Shown: piece after piece, positions 7,866 through 14,231 of the stretch
Position numbering within the stretch: the stretch's first letter is position 1
How the letters are laid out: each line of letters starts with the position of its first letter
Notes under the pieces: generated by a model
The model's database searches: none
Told to the model about the DNA's origin: nothing
The model's input: only the letters and a program-made list of their open reading frames with translations
Origin: JAGLRQ01 sp965369805
Lineage (GTDB): Bacteria > Auribacterota > UBA6266
Length of the DNA stretch: 38,257 bases
Direction of reading: 5' to 3'
Assembly (NCBI GenBank): GCA_965369805.1
Contig: CBDURG010000001.1
Location: 1-38,257, forward strand
Position numbers and translations under genes: made by a program

Positions 7866-9203
7866 TTACACCAGCCCCTGATCTAACATTGAATCCGCGA
7901 CTTTCATAAAGCCGGCAATATTAGCACCCAGAACATAATTTTCAGGCTGCCCATAATCCCGCGCCGCTTTAGCCGCGGCACTGTGTATAGACTTCATTAT
8001 GTTACGCAATCTTTCATCCACTTCTTCTCTTGTCCATGAAAGACGCAGTGAGTTTTGCGACATTTCAAGCCCTGATGTCGCAACTCCTCCCGCATTAGCC
8101 GCCTTGCCCGGGCCATAAAGAATCTTAGCATCAAGAAACTTTTTTGCCCCTTCCGGAACCGTGGGCATATTAGCTCCCTCAGCCACAACATAGCAACCGT
8201 TTTTAAGAAGCATTTCCGCGTCATTGCCATCTATTTCGTTTTGGGTTGCCGAAGGAAAAGCAGCATCACATTTTATTCCCCAGGGCCTTTTACCTTCATA
8301 GTAGTTAACATTATATTTCTTCGCGTATTCTTTAATACGCCCCCTTTTCACATTTTTCAATTCCATAACATACGCGAGCTTTTCGTCACTTATGCCGTCA
8401 GGATCATGCACAAAACCGCCGGAATCAGATACTGTTACTGTTTTAGCGCCAAGCTGAGTTAACTTCTCTACCGTATACTGGGCAACATTTCCGGAGCCGG
8501 AAACCACACATGTTTTTCCTTTTATAGAATCACCCCGAGCCTTAAGCATTTCCTCCGCAAAATAAACAGTCCCGTATCCGGTCGCTTCCGGGCGAATCAA
8601 TGAACCACCCCAGTTTAAAGCCTTACCTGTAAGAACACCGGTAAATTCATTGCGAATACGCTTATACTGCCCAAACATATAGCCGATTTCACGTCCGCCC
8701 ACACCGATATCACCGGCAGGAACATCTGTATCCGGGCCAATATGTCTGCATAATTCAGTCATAAACGACTGACAAAAACGCATTACCTCATTATCAGTCT
8801 TTCCTTTTGGATCGAAATCAGAACCGCCTTTGCCGCCGCCCATGGGAAGGGTGGTTAATGAATTTTTAAATACCTGTTCAAACGCGAGAAATTTTAAAAT
8901 ACCCAGATTAACGGTCGGATGAAACCTCAAACCGCCTTTGTACGGCCCAATAGCGCTGTTCATTTCAATCCTAAAACCTCTGTTTACATGGTACCGGCCT
9001 TTGTCACCCATCCATGGAACACGGAACATTATAACTCTCTCAGGTTCCACAATACGCTCGAGTATTCTCGCTTTTTGGTATTCCGGATGTTGTCCCAGCA
9101 CCGGTTCAAGTGATTCCAGGACTTCTTCTACCGCCTGATAAAATTCTAACTCGCTTGGATTTCGACTCTTCACAAGGTTTAAAACATCTTTAATATAAGT
9201 CAA
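7866..9203 (-). CDS. gdhA: NADP-type glutamate dehydrogenase
   Basis: A 445-residue hexameric glutamate dehydrogenase that aminates 2-oxoglutarate with ammonium. The N-terminal catalytic domain has GPYKGGLRFHP, the lysine motif PMGGGKGGSDFDPKGK and DVPAGDIGVGGREIGYM. The C-terminal nucleotide domain has the Rossmann turn SGSGNVAQYT and ends in GANIAGFMKVADSM. Length and motifs match the small bacterial NADP enzymes. The start is a TTG at 9203 with a GGAGG site eight bases ahead. It is transcribed alone, from a promoter at 9359-9388 through a leader with an attenuator. GDH suits high ammonium, complementing GS/GOGAT elsewhere in the window. Confidence 0.95.
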   Translation of the reverse strand: MTYIKDVLNLVKSRNPSELEFYQAVEEVLESLEPVLGQHPEYQKARILERIVEPERVIMFRVPWMGDKGRYHVNRGFRIEMNSAIGPYKGGLRFHPTVNLGILKFLAFEQVFKNSLTTLPMGGGKGGSDFDPKGKTDNEVMRFCQSFMTELCRHIGPDTDVPAGDIGVGGREIGYMFGQYKRIRNEFTGVLTGKALNWGGSLIRPEATGYGTVYFAEEMLKARGDSIKGKTCVVSGSGNVAQYTVEKLTQLGAKTVTVSDSGGFVHDPDGISDEKLAYVMELKNVKRGRIKEYAKKYNVNYYEGKRPWGIKCDAAFPSATQNEIDGNDAEMLLKNGCYVVAEGANMPTVPEGAKKFLDAKILYGPGKAANAGGVATSGLEMSQNSLRLSWTREEVDERLRNIMKSIHSAAAKAARDYGQPENYVLGANIAGFMKVADSMLDQGLV

Positions 9204-9269
9204 TTCCTCTTCCTCCTCTTTGAGCTTTTACCTGCTTCCCGCCGCCAATATATGGGATAACTTTTAAAC

Positions 9270-9313
9270 AAAAAAAGACAAAGACATCCCTACAGCCTGG
9301 GACATCCTTGTCT
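9270..9313 (-). terminator. Leader attenuator terminator ahead of gdhA
   Basis: In the gdhA transcript AGACAAGGAUGUCCC pairs over all 15 positions (three wobbles) with GGGAUGUCUUUGUCU across an eight-base loop and runs into seven U. It lies 67 bases before the TTG start, so it should stop transcription in the leader unless prevented. Its 5' arm is shared with the hairpin at 9306-9324. Confidence 0.85.
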
Positions 9314-9347
9314 CAATAACAAAATATTCTCGCGCACCATTGCGCAA
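9306..9347 (-). promoter_or_regulatory. ANTAR-type tandem stem-loop in the gdhA leader
   Basis: First hairpin (9347-9330): UUGCGC, loop AAUGGU, GCGCGA. The six-base loop has A1 and G4, the signature of ANTAR-bound RNA. After five bases a second hairpin (9324-9306) pairs UUUUGU with ACAAGG around UAUUGAG, one base longer than the usual loop. Its 3' arm is also the 5' arm of the terminator, so second hairpin and terminator exclude each other. Structure is read from sequence; the ligand is inferred from the GAF-ANTAR gene at 13514-14221. Confidence 0.6.
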
Positions 9348-9358
9348 TTAGGGATATT

Positions 9359-9388
9359 ACGTTACAAAAAAATAAGAACTTTTGTCAA
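9359..9388 (-). promoter_or_regulatory. gdhA promoter
   Basis: Minus strand: perfect -35 TTGACA (9388-9383), 18 bases, weak -10 TAACGT (9364-9359). Transcription would begin near 9352, about five bases before the first leader hairpin. Confidence 0.55.
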
Positions 9389-9413
9389 GATTTTTTAAAA
9401 GGCATCTTATCGC

Positions 9414-9442
9414 TTGACTTAACCACAGCCGCTTTTTAAAAT
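9414..9442 (+). promoter_or_regulatory. nadE promoter that decides the start codon
   Basis: TTGACT (9414-9419), 17 bases, TAAAAT (9437-9442). An ATG at 9441 falls inside the -10, so it cannot be translated from this promoter. The next in-frame ATG (9450) coincides with the expected transcript start and would be leaderless. Confidence 0.6.
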
Positions 9443-9449
9443 GTTTATT

Positions 9450-11093
9450 ATGAAGATCACCATTGCACAACTTAATCCTACAGTTGGAGATATTAAGGGC
9501 AATATAAAAAAAGCCGAACAGGCAATTAGAACAAGTAAAAACGAAAATCCCGGCCTTATTGTATTCCCTGAACTTTATCTGACAGGTTATCCTCCACGGG
9601 ACCTCCTTGACAGCAAATGGTTCCCGGAACAAGTTAACCAGGCCGAAAAAAAACTAATACAAATCTCAAGGAAAAATCCTAACGTGGGAATTCTTATAGG
9701 AACTGTATTGCCCGCGAATAATAAAAAAGGAAAAAAACTTTACAATGCTGCCGTTCTGTTTTATAAGGGAAAAATCATTTCAAAAACTTATAAAACGCTG
9801 CTCCCCGCTTACGATGTTTTTGATGAGACCAGATATTTCCAGCACGGCAAGGAAATAAAACCTGTAAAATTCAAAGGAAGCAAAATCGGAATTACCATAT
9901 GTGAAGACGCGTGGAATATTCATACCCCGGAACTAAAAGAAAGATACAACATTGACCCTGTTAAAATCCTTGCCGCTAAAGGTATTGATTTATTAATCAA
10001 TATATCGGCATCCCCATTTCATCTCGGCAAAGAAAGCCTGCGCCGCAAACTGTTTACAAACCATGCTAAAAAGTACAAGATTCCTGTCGTTTTCGTCAAT
10101 CAGATAGGCGGAAATGATGAACTCATATTTGACGGAAGCAGCATGTTTTTTGATAAAAGAGGGAATCTTAACACCATACTCCCCTCTTTTGAAGAAAAGA
10201 TTAAAACAGTTGATACAGCTTCAAATGAATCAATAAATCATAAGCCCCAGAAAAAAATTGAATCCCTGTACAATGCACTCGTTCTCGGATTAAGGGACTA
10301 TACTCATAAATGCGGTTTTAAAAAGGTAATACTCGGGTTGTCAGGGGGCATTGACTCAGCAGTAACATGCTGTATCGCAAAGGATGCCCTGGGCAAAGAA
10401 AATGTTATTGGAATAACGATGCCTTCCCCATATTCTTCTGTGGGAAGTATTGAAGATTCAAAGAAGCTGGCCAAAACTCTTGAAATAAAATTTGAGACAA
10501 TTCCCATAAAAAATATCTTCTCAGGTTATTTGAGCTCATTAAAAAAACAATTTGCCGGCACGAAATCCAATACCGCGGAGGAAAATATACAGGCAAGAAT
10601 ACGCGGGAACATCTTAATGGCACTTTCGAACAAATTCGGCTACATGGTTTTATCAACGGGAAATAAAAGCGAGGCTGCCGTCGGCTATTGCACGCTTTAC
10701 GGCGACATGAGCGGCGGCTTGAGCGTTCTTTCGGATGTCCCAAAAACCCTTGTGTATAAGCTGGCAGATTATATAAACAGCAATAAAACAATAATCCCTG
10801 AAAAGACAATTACGAAAGTTCCTTCGGCAGAACTGCGGCCAAACCAAAAGGACCAGGACACACTTCCGCCTTATGAGATCCTGGACAAAATAATTGAGCT
10901 ATATATTGATTGTCATCTCTCAATAAAAGAAATTTCTTCAAAAGGAATACCTCTCAAAACCGTAAGGTGGGTAGTTAACGCTATAAACAGGAGTGAATAT
11001 AAGCGCAGGCAATCAGCTCCCGGGCTTAAGGTTACTTCAAAGGCATTTGGAACCGGAAGACGGATGCCGGTAGCTGCTAAATATTCAGTTTAG
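9450..11093 (+). CDS. nadE: Glutamine-dependent NAD+ synthetase
   Basis: A 547-residue two-domain enzyme that amidates deamido-NAD with ammonia taken from glutamine. The N-terminal nitrilase-type glutaminase has Glu41 (FPELYLTGYPPRDLL), Lys115 (KTLLPAYDVFDE) and the nucleophile Cys151 (GITICEDAW). The C-terminal ATP-pyrophosphatase domain has LSGGIDSAV at about 297-305, ARIRGN, STGNKSE and the late PSAELRPNQKDQDTLPPY. No Shine-Dalgarno precedes either possible ATG; I chose 9450 because the upstream ATG lies inside the -10. It heads a plus-strand run followed by oxygen-defence genes, with 42 bases to the next gene. It fits the glutamine theme of the window. Confidence 0.93.
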   Translation: MKITIAQLNPTVGDIKGNIKKAEQAIRTSKNENPGLIVFPELYLTGYPPRDLLDSKWFPEQVNQAEKKLIQISRKNPNVGILIGTVLPANNKKGKKLYNAAVLFYKGKIISKTYKTLLPAYDVFDETRYFQHGKEIKPVKFKGSKIGITICEDAWNIHTPELKERYNIDPVKILAAKGIDLLINISASPFHLGKESLRRKLFTNHAKKYKIPVVFVNQIGGNDELIFDGSSMFFDKRGNLNTILPSFEEKIKTVDTASNESINHKPQKKIESLYNALVLGLRDYTHKCGFKKVILGLSGGIDSAVTCCIAKDALGKENVIGITMPSPYSSVGSIEDSKKLAKTLEIKFETIPIKNIFSGYLSSLKKQFAGTKSNTAEENIQARIRGNILMALSNKFGYMVLSTGNKSEAAVGYCTLYGDMSGGLSVLSDVPKTLVYKLADYINSNKTIIPEKTITKVPSAELRPNQKDQDTLPPYEILDKIIELYIDCHLSIKEISSKGIPLKTVRWVVNAINRSEYKRRQSAPGLKVTSKAFGTGRRMPVAAKYSV

Positions 11094-11135
11094 GGATGAT
11101 ACATAAAAAACAGAAGAAAAGCAAAAGAGGATAAA

Positions 11136-11837
11136 ATGAAGTTAAAAGAAGCACTTCGCGGCATATCTTATGGAATGTATATTGTTTCAACCGAATTCGA
11201 TGGCAAACTAAGTGGGCAAGTCGCGAATGTCTGCAGCCAGCTTACCTCTGACTCTCTCAAATTCGGAATCTGCCTGAACAAAAAGAATCTCACGTGTGAA
11301 ATAGTTCGGAAGAGCAAAAAGTTTTCTTTATCTGTTCTCTCTGATGATACTCCCCTGCCCTTTATAGCCAAATTTGGTTTTAGAACAGGCCGGGATATAA
11401 ACAAGTTTGCGGACACAAAGTATTTCATCTCAGAAAAAACAAATATACCTGTGGTTAGAGAACATTGTATCTCTTATCTTGAGGGCAAAGTCGAAAAAGA
11501 AGTTGAAATAGACACCCATATATTCTTCATTGCCGGCATAGTAAACGCGGATATTATTTCAGCCGGAAAGTCTTTAACTTACGCGGATTACCATAATATT
11601 AAAGGCGGCAAAACCGCGAAGAATGCCCCAACGTATATTGAAGAAATAGAAACAAATAAAAAAACAAAGGAAGGTAAAATGAAAAAATTCAAGTGCCTGG
11701 TTTGCGGCTATATTTATGACCCGGAAAATGGAGACCCGGAGCACGGCATAAAACCGGGGACCGCTTTTGAAGATATTCCTGACGACTGGACATGCCCTGT
11801 ATGCGGCGCGGAAAAAAATCAGTTTGAAGAAATATAG
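11136..11837 (+). CDS. hrb: Flavin reductase-rubredoxin fusion (high-molecular-weight rubredoxin)
   Basis: A 233-residue fusion. Residues 1-160 form an FMN-binding flavin-reductase domain (MKLKEALRGISYGMYIVST start, ANVCSQLTSDS, a C-terminal YADYHNIKGGK). Residues 182-233 are a complete rubredoxin with two CxxCG knuckles (CLVCGY and CPVCGA) around one iron. Such proteins pass electrons from NAD(P)H to flavodiiron proteins or rubrerythrin in anaerobes. The ribosome site AGAGGA is clear. It leads the superoxide reductase-rubrerythrin-glycosylase run. A second strong ribosome site and ATG occur inside the gene at the exact start of the rubredoxin part. Confidence 0.92.
   Translation: MKLKEALRGISYGMYIVSTEFDGKLSGQVANVCSQLTSDSLKFGICLNKKNLTCEIVRKSKKFSLSVLSDDTPLPFIAKFGFRTGRDINKFADTKYFISEKTNIPVVREHCISYLEGKVEKEVEIDTHIFFIAGIVNADIISAGKSLTYADYHNIKGGKTAKNAPTYIEEIETNKKTKEGKMKKFKCLVCGYIYDPENGDPEHGIKPGTAFEDIPDDWTCPVCGAEKNQFEEI
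11667..11681 (+). promoter_or_regulatory. Internal ribosome site and ATG for a free rubredoxin
   Basis: AAGGAAGG stands four bases before an in-frame ATG (codon 182 of the fusion). Translation from it gives a 52-residue protein with both CxxC pairs, the size of ordinary rubredoxin. The site is better than many gene starts in the window, so two products may be made. Confidence 0.55.
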
Positions 11838-11860
11838 ATTAAAACAAAAAGGAGAGCAAA

Positions 11861-12214
11861 ATGAGATTCGCGGATTACATCAAAACCAGGGAAGCCGAGG
11901 GAAAAGAAAAACACGTCCCGTCAATTGATATAAAAGAATGTTCTTCCTGTAATGAGCTTACAGTAACTGTTCAGGTGGGAAAGGAGGTAACACACCCGAG
12001 CACAGTCGAACACCATATTAAATATCTACAGCTTTTTGGTGAAAAAAACGATAATAAGTTCGTCCACATCACCACCATGGAACTGGGTGAAGAAAACACA
12101 CTTCCCCGAGGAAAAGTAAATATTAAGAAGGGCACTTTTAAAAATATCATCGCTCTTTCTTTTTGTAATATACACGGTGTATGGGAAAACAATTTGGAGG
12201 TAAAAAATGGCTAA
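11861..12214 (+). CDS. Superoxide reductase (desulfoferrodoxin-like, neelaredoxin class)
   Basis: A 117-residue single-domain superoxide reductase, turning superoxide into peroxide without making oxygen. The iron site is complete: His in EKHVP, the HPSTVEHHI pair, and Cys and His in SFCNIHGVW. The catalytic Lys is in EKHVP. The N-terminal desulforedoxin domain of larger members is absent. The spacing of 23 bases from the upstream rubredoxin fusion, the likely donor, and the eight-base overlap with rubrerythrin, which removes the peroxide formed, show one functional unit in the cytoplasm. Confidence 0.92.
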   Translation: MRFADYIKTREAEGKEKHVPSIDIKECSSCNELTVTVQVGKEVTHPSTVEHHIKYLQLFGEKNDNKFVHITTMELGEENTLPRGKVNIKKGTFKNIIALSFCNIHGVWENNLEVKNG

Positions 12215-12800
12215 TCTAAAAGGGACAGAAACAGAAAAGAATCTTATTGCTTCATTCGCAGGTGAATCACAGGCAAGAAACAGGTACACCTATTACGCTT
12301 CAGCGGCAAAAAAAGAAGGCTATATGCAAATCGAAGCGATATTTCAGGAAACCGCGGATAACGAAAAAGAACATGCTAAAAGATTTTTTAAAATTTTAGT
12401 TAAAGAACTGGGCGCGCAAGAACCCGCGGCGTCCAGGGTTGAAGCCGACTTCCCTGTTTCACTTGGAAATACGCTTCAGAACCTTAAAGCGGCCGCAGCC
12501 GGTGAAAACGAAGAACACACCAAACTTTACCCGGAAGCGGCAAAAATTGCTGATGAAGAAGGATTCCCTGGAATAGCAAAGCAGTTCAGAGAAATAGCAG
12601 AAGTCGAAGCCGCGCATGAAAAAAGATATTTGAAACTTGCCGGTAACATCGAAAACGATACCGTATTTAAAAAGAGCGGCAAAGTACTCTGGAAATGCAG
12701 AAACTGCGGATACATTCACGAAGGTGCCGAGGCTCCTGATGAATGCCCGGCCTGCCTGCATCCACAGGCTTACTATGAAGTTCTATGCGAGAACTATTAA
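12207..12800 (+). CDS. rbr: Rubrerythrin
   Basis: A 197-residue peroxide-reducing diiron protein. The four-helix domain (1-145) carries the Glu/His ligands in AGESQARNRYTYYA, QETADNEKEHAKRF, AAAGENEEHT and EVEAAHEKRY. The C-terminal rubredoxin domain has CRNCGY and CPAC knuckles. Length is normal. It begins eight bases inside the superoxide reductase gene with a GGAGG site in the latter's coding sequence, so the two are coupled. Electrons probably come from the rubredoxin fusion encoded first in the unit. Confidence 0.95.
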   Translation: MANLKGTETEKNLIASFAGESQARNRYTYYASAAKKEGYMQIEAIFQETADNEKEHAKRFFKILVKELGAQEPAASRVEADFPVSLGNTLQNLKAAAAGENEEHTKLYPEAAKIADEEGFPGIAKQFREIAEVEAAHEKRYLKLAGNIENDTVFKKSGKVLWKCRNCGYIHEGAEAPDECPACLHPQAYYEVLCENY

Positions 12801-13420
12801 GCTGTTACAAGGCAAAAAAGCTCATAATAAAAAAAAGGCTGGCTGATTTCCAGGAAGTATGGAAAAAGGCGGATAAAAAAATCTTCGAGGAGCTTTGTTT
12901 CTGCCTGTGCACACCGCAGTCAAAAGCCGTAATGTGTGATAAAGCAATTTCCTCCCTTGAAGAAACAGGGGTTCTTTTCAATGGAAGCTTTGTTCAAATA
13001 AGCCCTTTTCTCAAAATAAACGGCGTGAGATTTCACAATAATAAAACGAGATATATTATTAAAGCCCGGAATTCGCTTTCAATAAACAAACAGATCCATA
13101 TAAAAGAAAAAATCCATACAAGCGATATTAAAAAAACACGCGATTGGCTTGTAAAAAACATAAAAGGACTCGGCTACAAGGAAGCCAGCCACTTTTTGAG
13201 AAATATCGGCTGGGGAAAAACCCTTGCCATCCTCGATGTTCACATCTTAAGAAATATGCTTAAACTGAACATTATCAAGCAAATCCCAAAAACTATTTCT
13301 AAAAAACAATACCTATCCATGGAAAAAAAGCTGGAACACTTTTCAAAAAAATCAGATATTCCCATGGGTGAACTGGATTTACTTTTCTGGTCTATGGAAA
13401 CGGGAAAAATTCTAAAATAA
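12785..13420 (+). CDS. ogg: 8-oxoguanine DNA glycosylase/AP lyase, Ogg2 type
   Basis: A 211-residue HhH-GPD glycosylase of the archaeal-type Ogg2 family, which excises 8-oxoguanine and nicks the strand. The helix-hairpin-helix reads KGLGYKEASHFLRNIG with the attacking Lys132, followed by the essential Asp151 in AILDVHILRN. The N-terminus has the FEELCFCLCTPQSKA stretch of the family. It overlaps rubrerythrin by 16 bases, so oxidative DNA repair is coupled to peroxide removal. The gene ends before a palindromic repeat that may stop transcription. Confidence 0.88.
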   Translation: MRELLSCYKAKKLIIKKRLADFQEVWKKADKKIFEELCFCLCTPQSKAVMCDKAISSLEETGVLFNGSFVQISPFLKINGVRFHNNKTRYIIKARNSLSINKQIHIKEKIHTSDIKKTRDWLVKNIKGLGYKEASHFLRNIGWGKTLAILDVHILRNMLKLNIIKQIPKTISKKQYLSMEKKLEHFSKKSDIPMGELDLLFWSMETGKILK

Positions 13421-13430
13421 AAATAGAAAA

Positions 13431-13508
13431 GTAGTTACAACGGGAAGTGGATGAGGAAGAAAATGGGAAAAGTCCCAAGCAAGCGCAGCGAGCGGGTGGA
13501 CTGTCCCT
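13431..13508 (+). repeat. Dispersed palindromic repeat, copy 1 (intact)
   Basis: About 78 bases between the convergent ends of ogg and the ANTAR gene. The core (13465-13507) begins GGGAAAAGTCC and ends GGACTGTCCC. These arms pair with a small internal bulge around a GC-rich middle containing GCGCAGCGAGCGGG. A T-rich stretch follows on the plus strand, so it may also act as terminator. Two further copies lie at 28786 and 32353. Confidence 0.8.
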
Positions 13509-13513
13509 ATTTA

Positions 13514-14221
13514 TTATTTTTTCTTTCTTCCCTGGCGCATGTCACATGCCAGAATCATCGCTTCCGCTATTTCCTTCATGGTTTTGCGATTATCCATGGC
13601 AAATTTTTGTATCTTATTATAGGCTTCCTGCTCTGTTAATTTTTCTTCTTCCATTAACAGGCCCTTTGCCTTCTCGATTTTTTTACGTGATTCAAGTTCT
13701 TCCTGTATCACCCTGGTTTTTACCATAAGTTCGGTGTTTTCAATCGCGACGGCGGCCTGATGGGCTATGGTCTTCAGTATGTTGATTTCGCCGTAGGAAA
13801 ACTCATGAGTAACCGGAGTATAACAATTTATAACACCTATAACCTTTCCCTTAACTGTAAGAGGCACACAAAGCAGCGACTTTAAACCCTCATTTTTAGC
13901 CATATCATGATATTTATATTCCTTTTCCAAACTGACATCTTTTACCGAAATCGGCTTGTTTTCTTTCGCGGCCTTGCCTGAAATCCCTTCGCCTATCTTA
14001 ATTGGGGGTTTTTTATTATATTCATCACTTACGCTCTGGGTTGCCCGTATTGTAAGTTCTTTCTTTCTCTCGTCAAGAAGCATTAAAGTACATATATTTG
14101 AGTTCATCACCTGAGCGGTAACCGCGACTATAAGTTTAAGAATGTCTTCAAGATAGTTATCCGAAGCAATCGCCTTGCTTATTTTAAACAGGGCTTCAAG
14201 CTGTTTCTCATTTTCTTTCAT
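13514..14221 (-). CDS. GAF-ANTAR RNA-binding antiterminator
   Basis: A 235-residue regulator. Residues about 20-165 form a GAF domain (IKIGEGISGKAAKENKP, LLCVPLTVKGKVIGVINCY). A short coiled coil leads to a C-terminal ANTAR domain (172-226) with the signature KKIEKAKGLLMEE, LTEQEAYNKIQKFAMDNRK and IAEAMILA. ANTAR domains bind paired stem-loops in leader RNAs and prevent termination, as in NasR, AmiR and EutV. There is no receiver domain, so a small molecule at GAF or a partner protein should control it. The reading frame extends 19 codons upstream, but the ATG at 14221 has GAGGA eight bases ahead and lies 10 bases after the upstream stop. It ends the glnN-gltB-gltD gene run. Confidence 0.92.
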   Translation of the reverse strand: MKENEKQLEALFKISKAIASDNYLEDILKLIVAVTAQVMNSNICTLMLLDERKKELTIRATQSVSDEYNKKPPIKIGEGISGKAAKENKPISVKDVSLEKEYKYHDMAKNEGLKSLLCVPLTVKGKVIGVINCYTPVTHEFSYGEINILKTIAHQAAVAIENTELMVKTRVIQEELESRKKIEKAKGLLMEEEKLTEQEAYNKIQKFAMDNRKTMKEIAEAMILACDMRQGRKKK

Positions 14222-14231
14222 ATCAAAATCC

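Noticed and set aside
9357..9632. Possible small protein on the minus strand opposite the nadE start
   Set aside because: It overlaps the gdhA promoter and the strongly conserved nadE N-terminus, has no ribosome site and looks like the complement of coding sequence.
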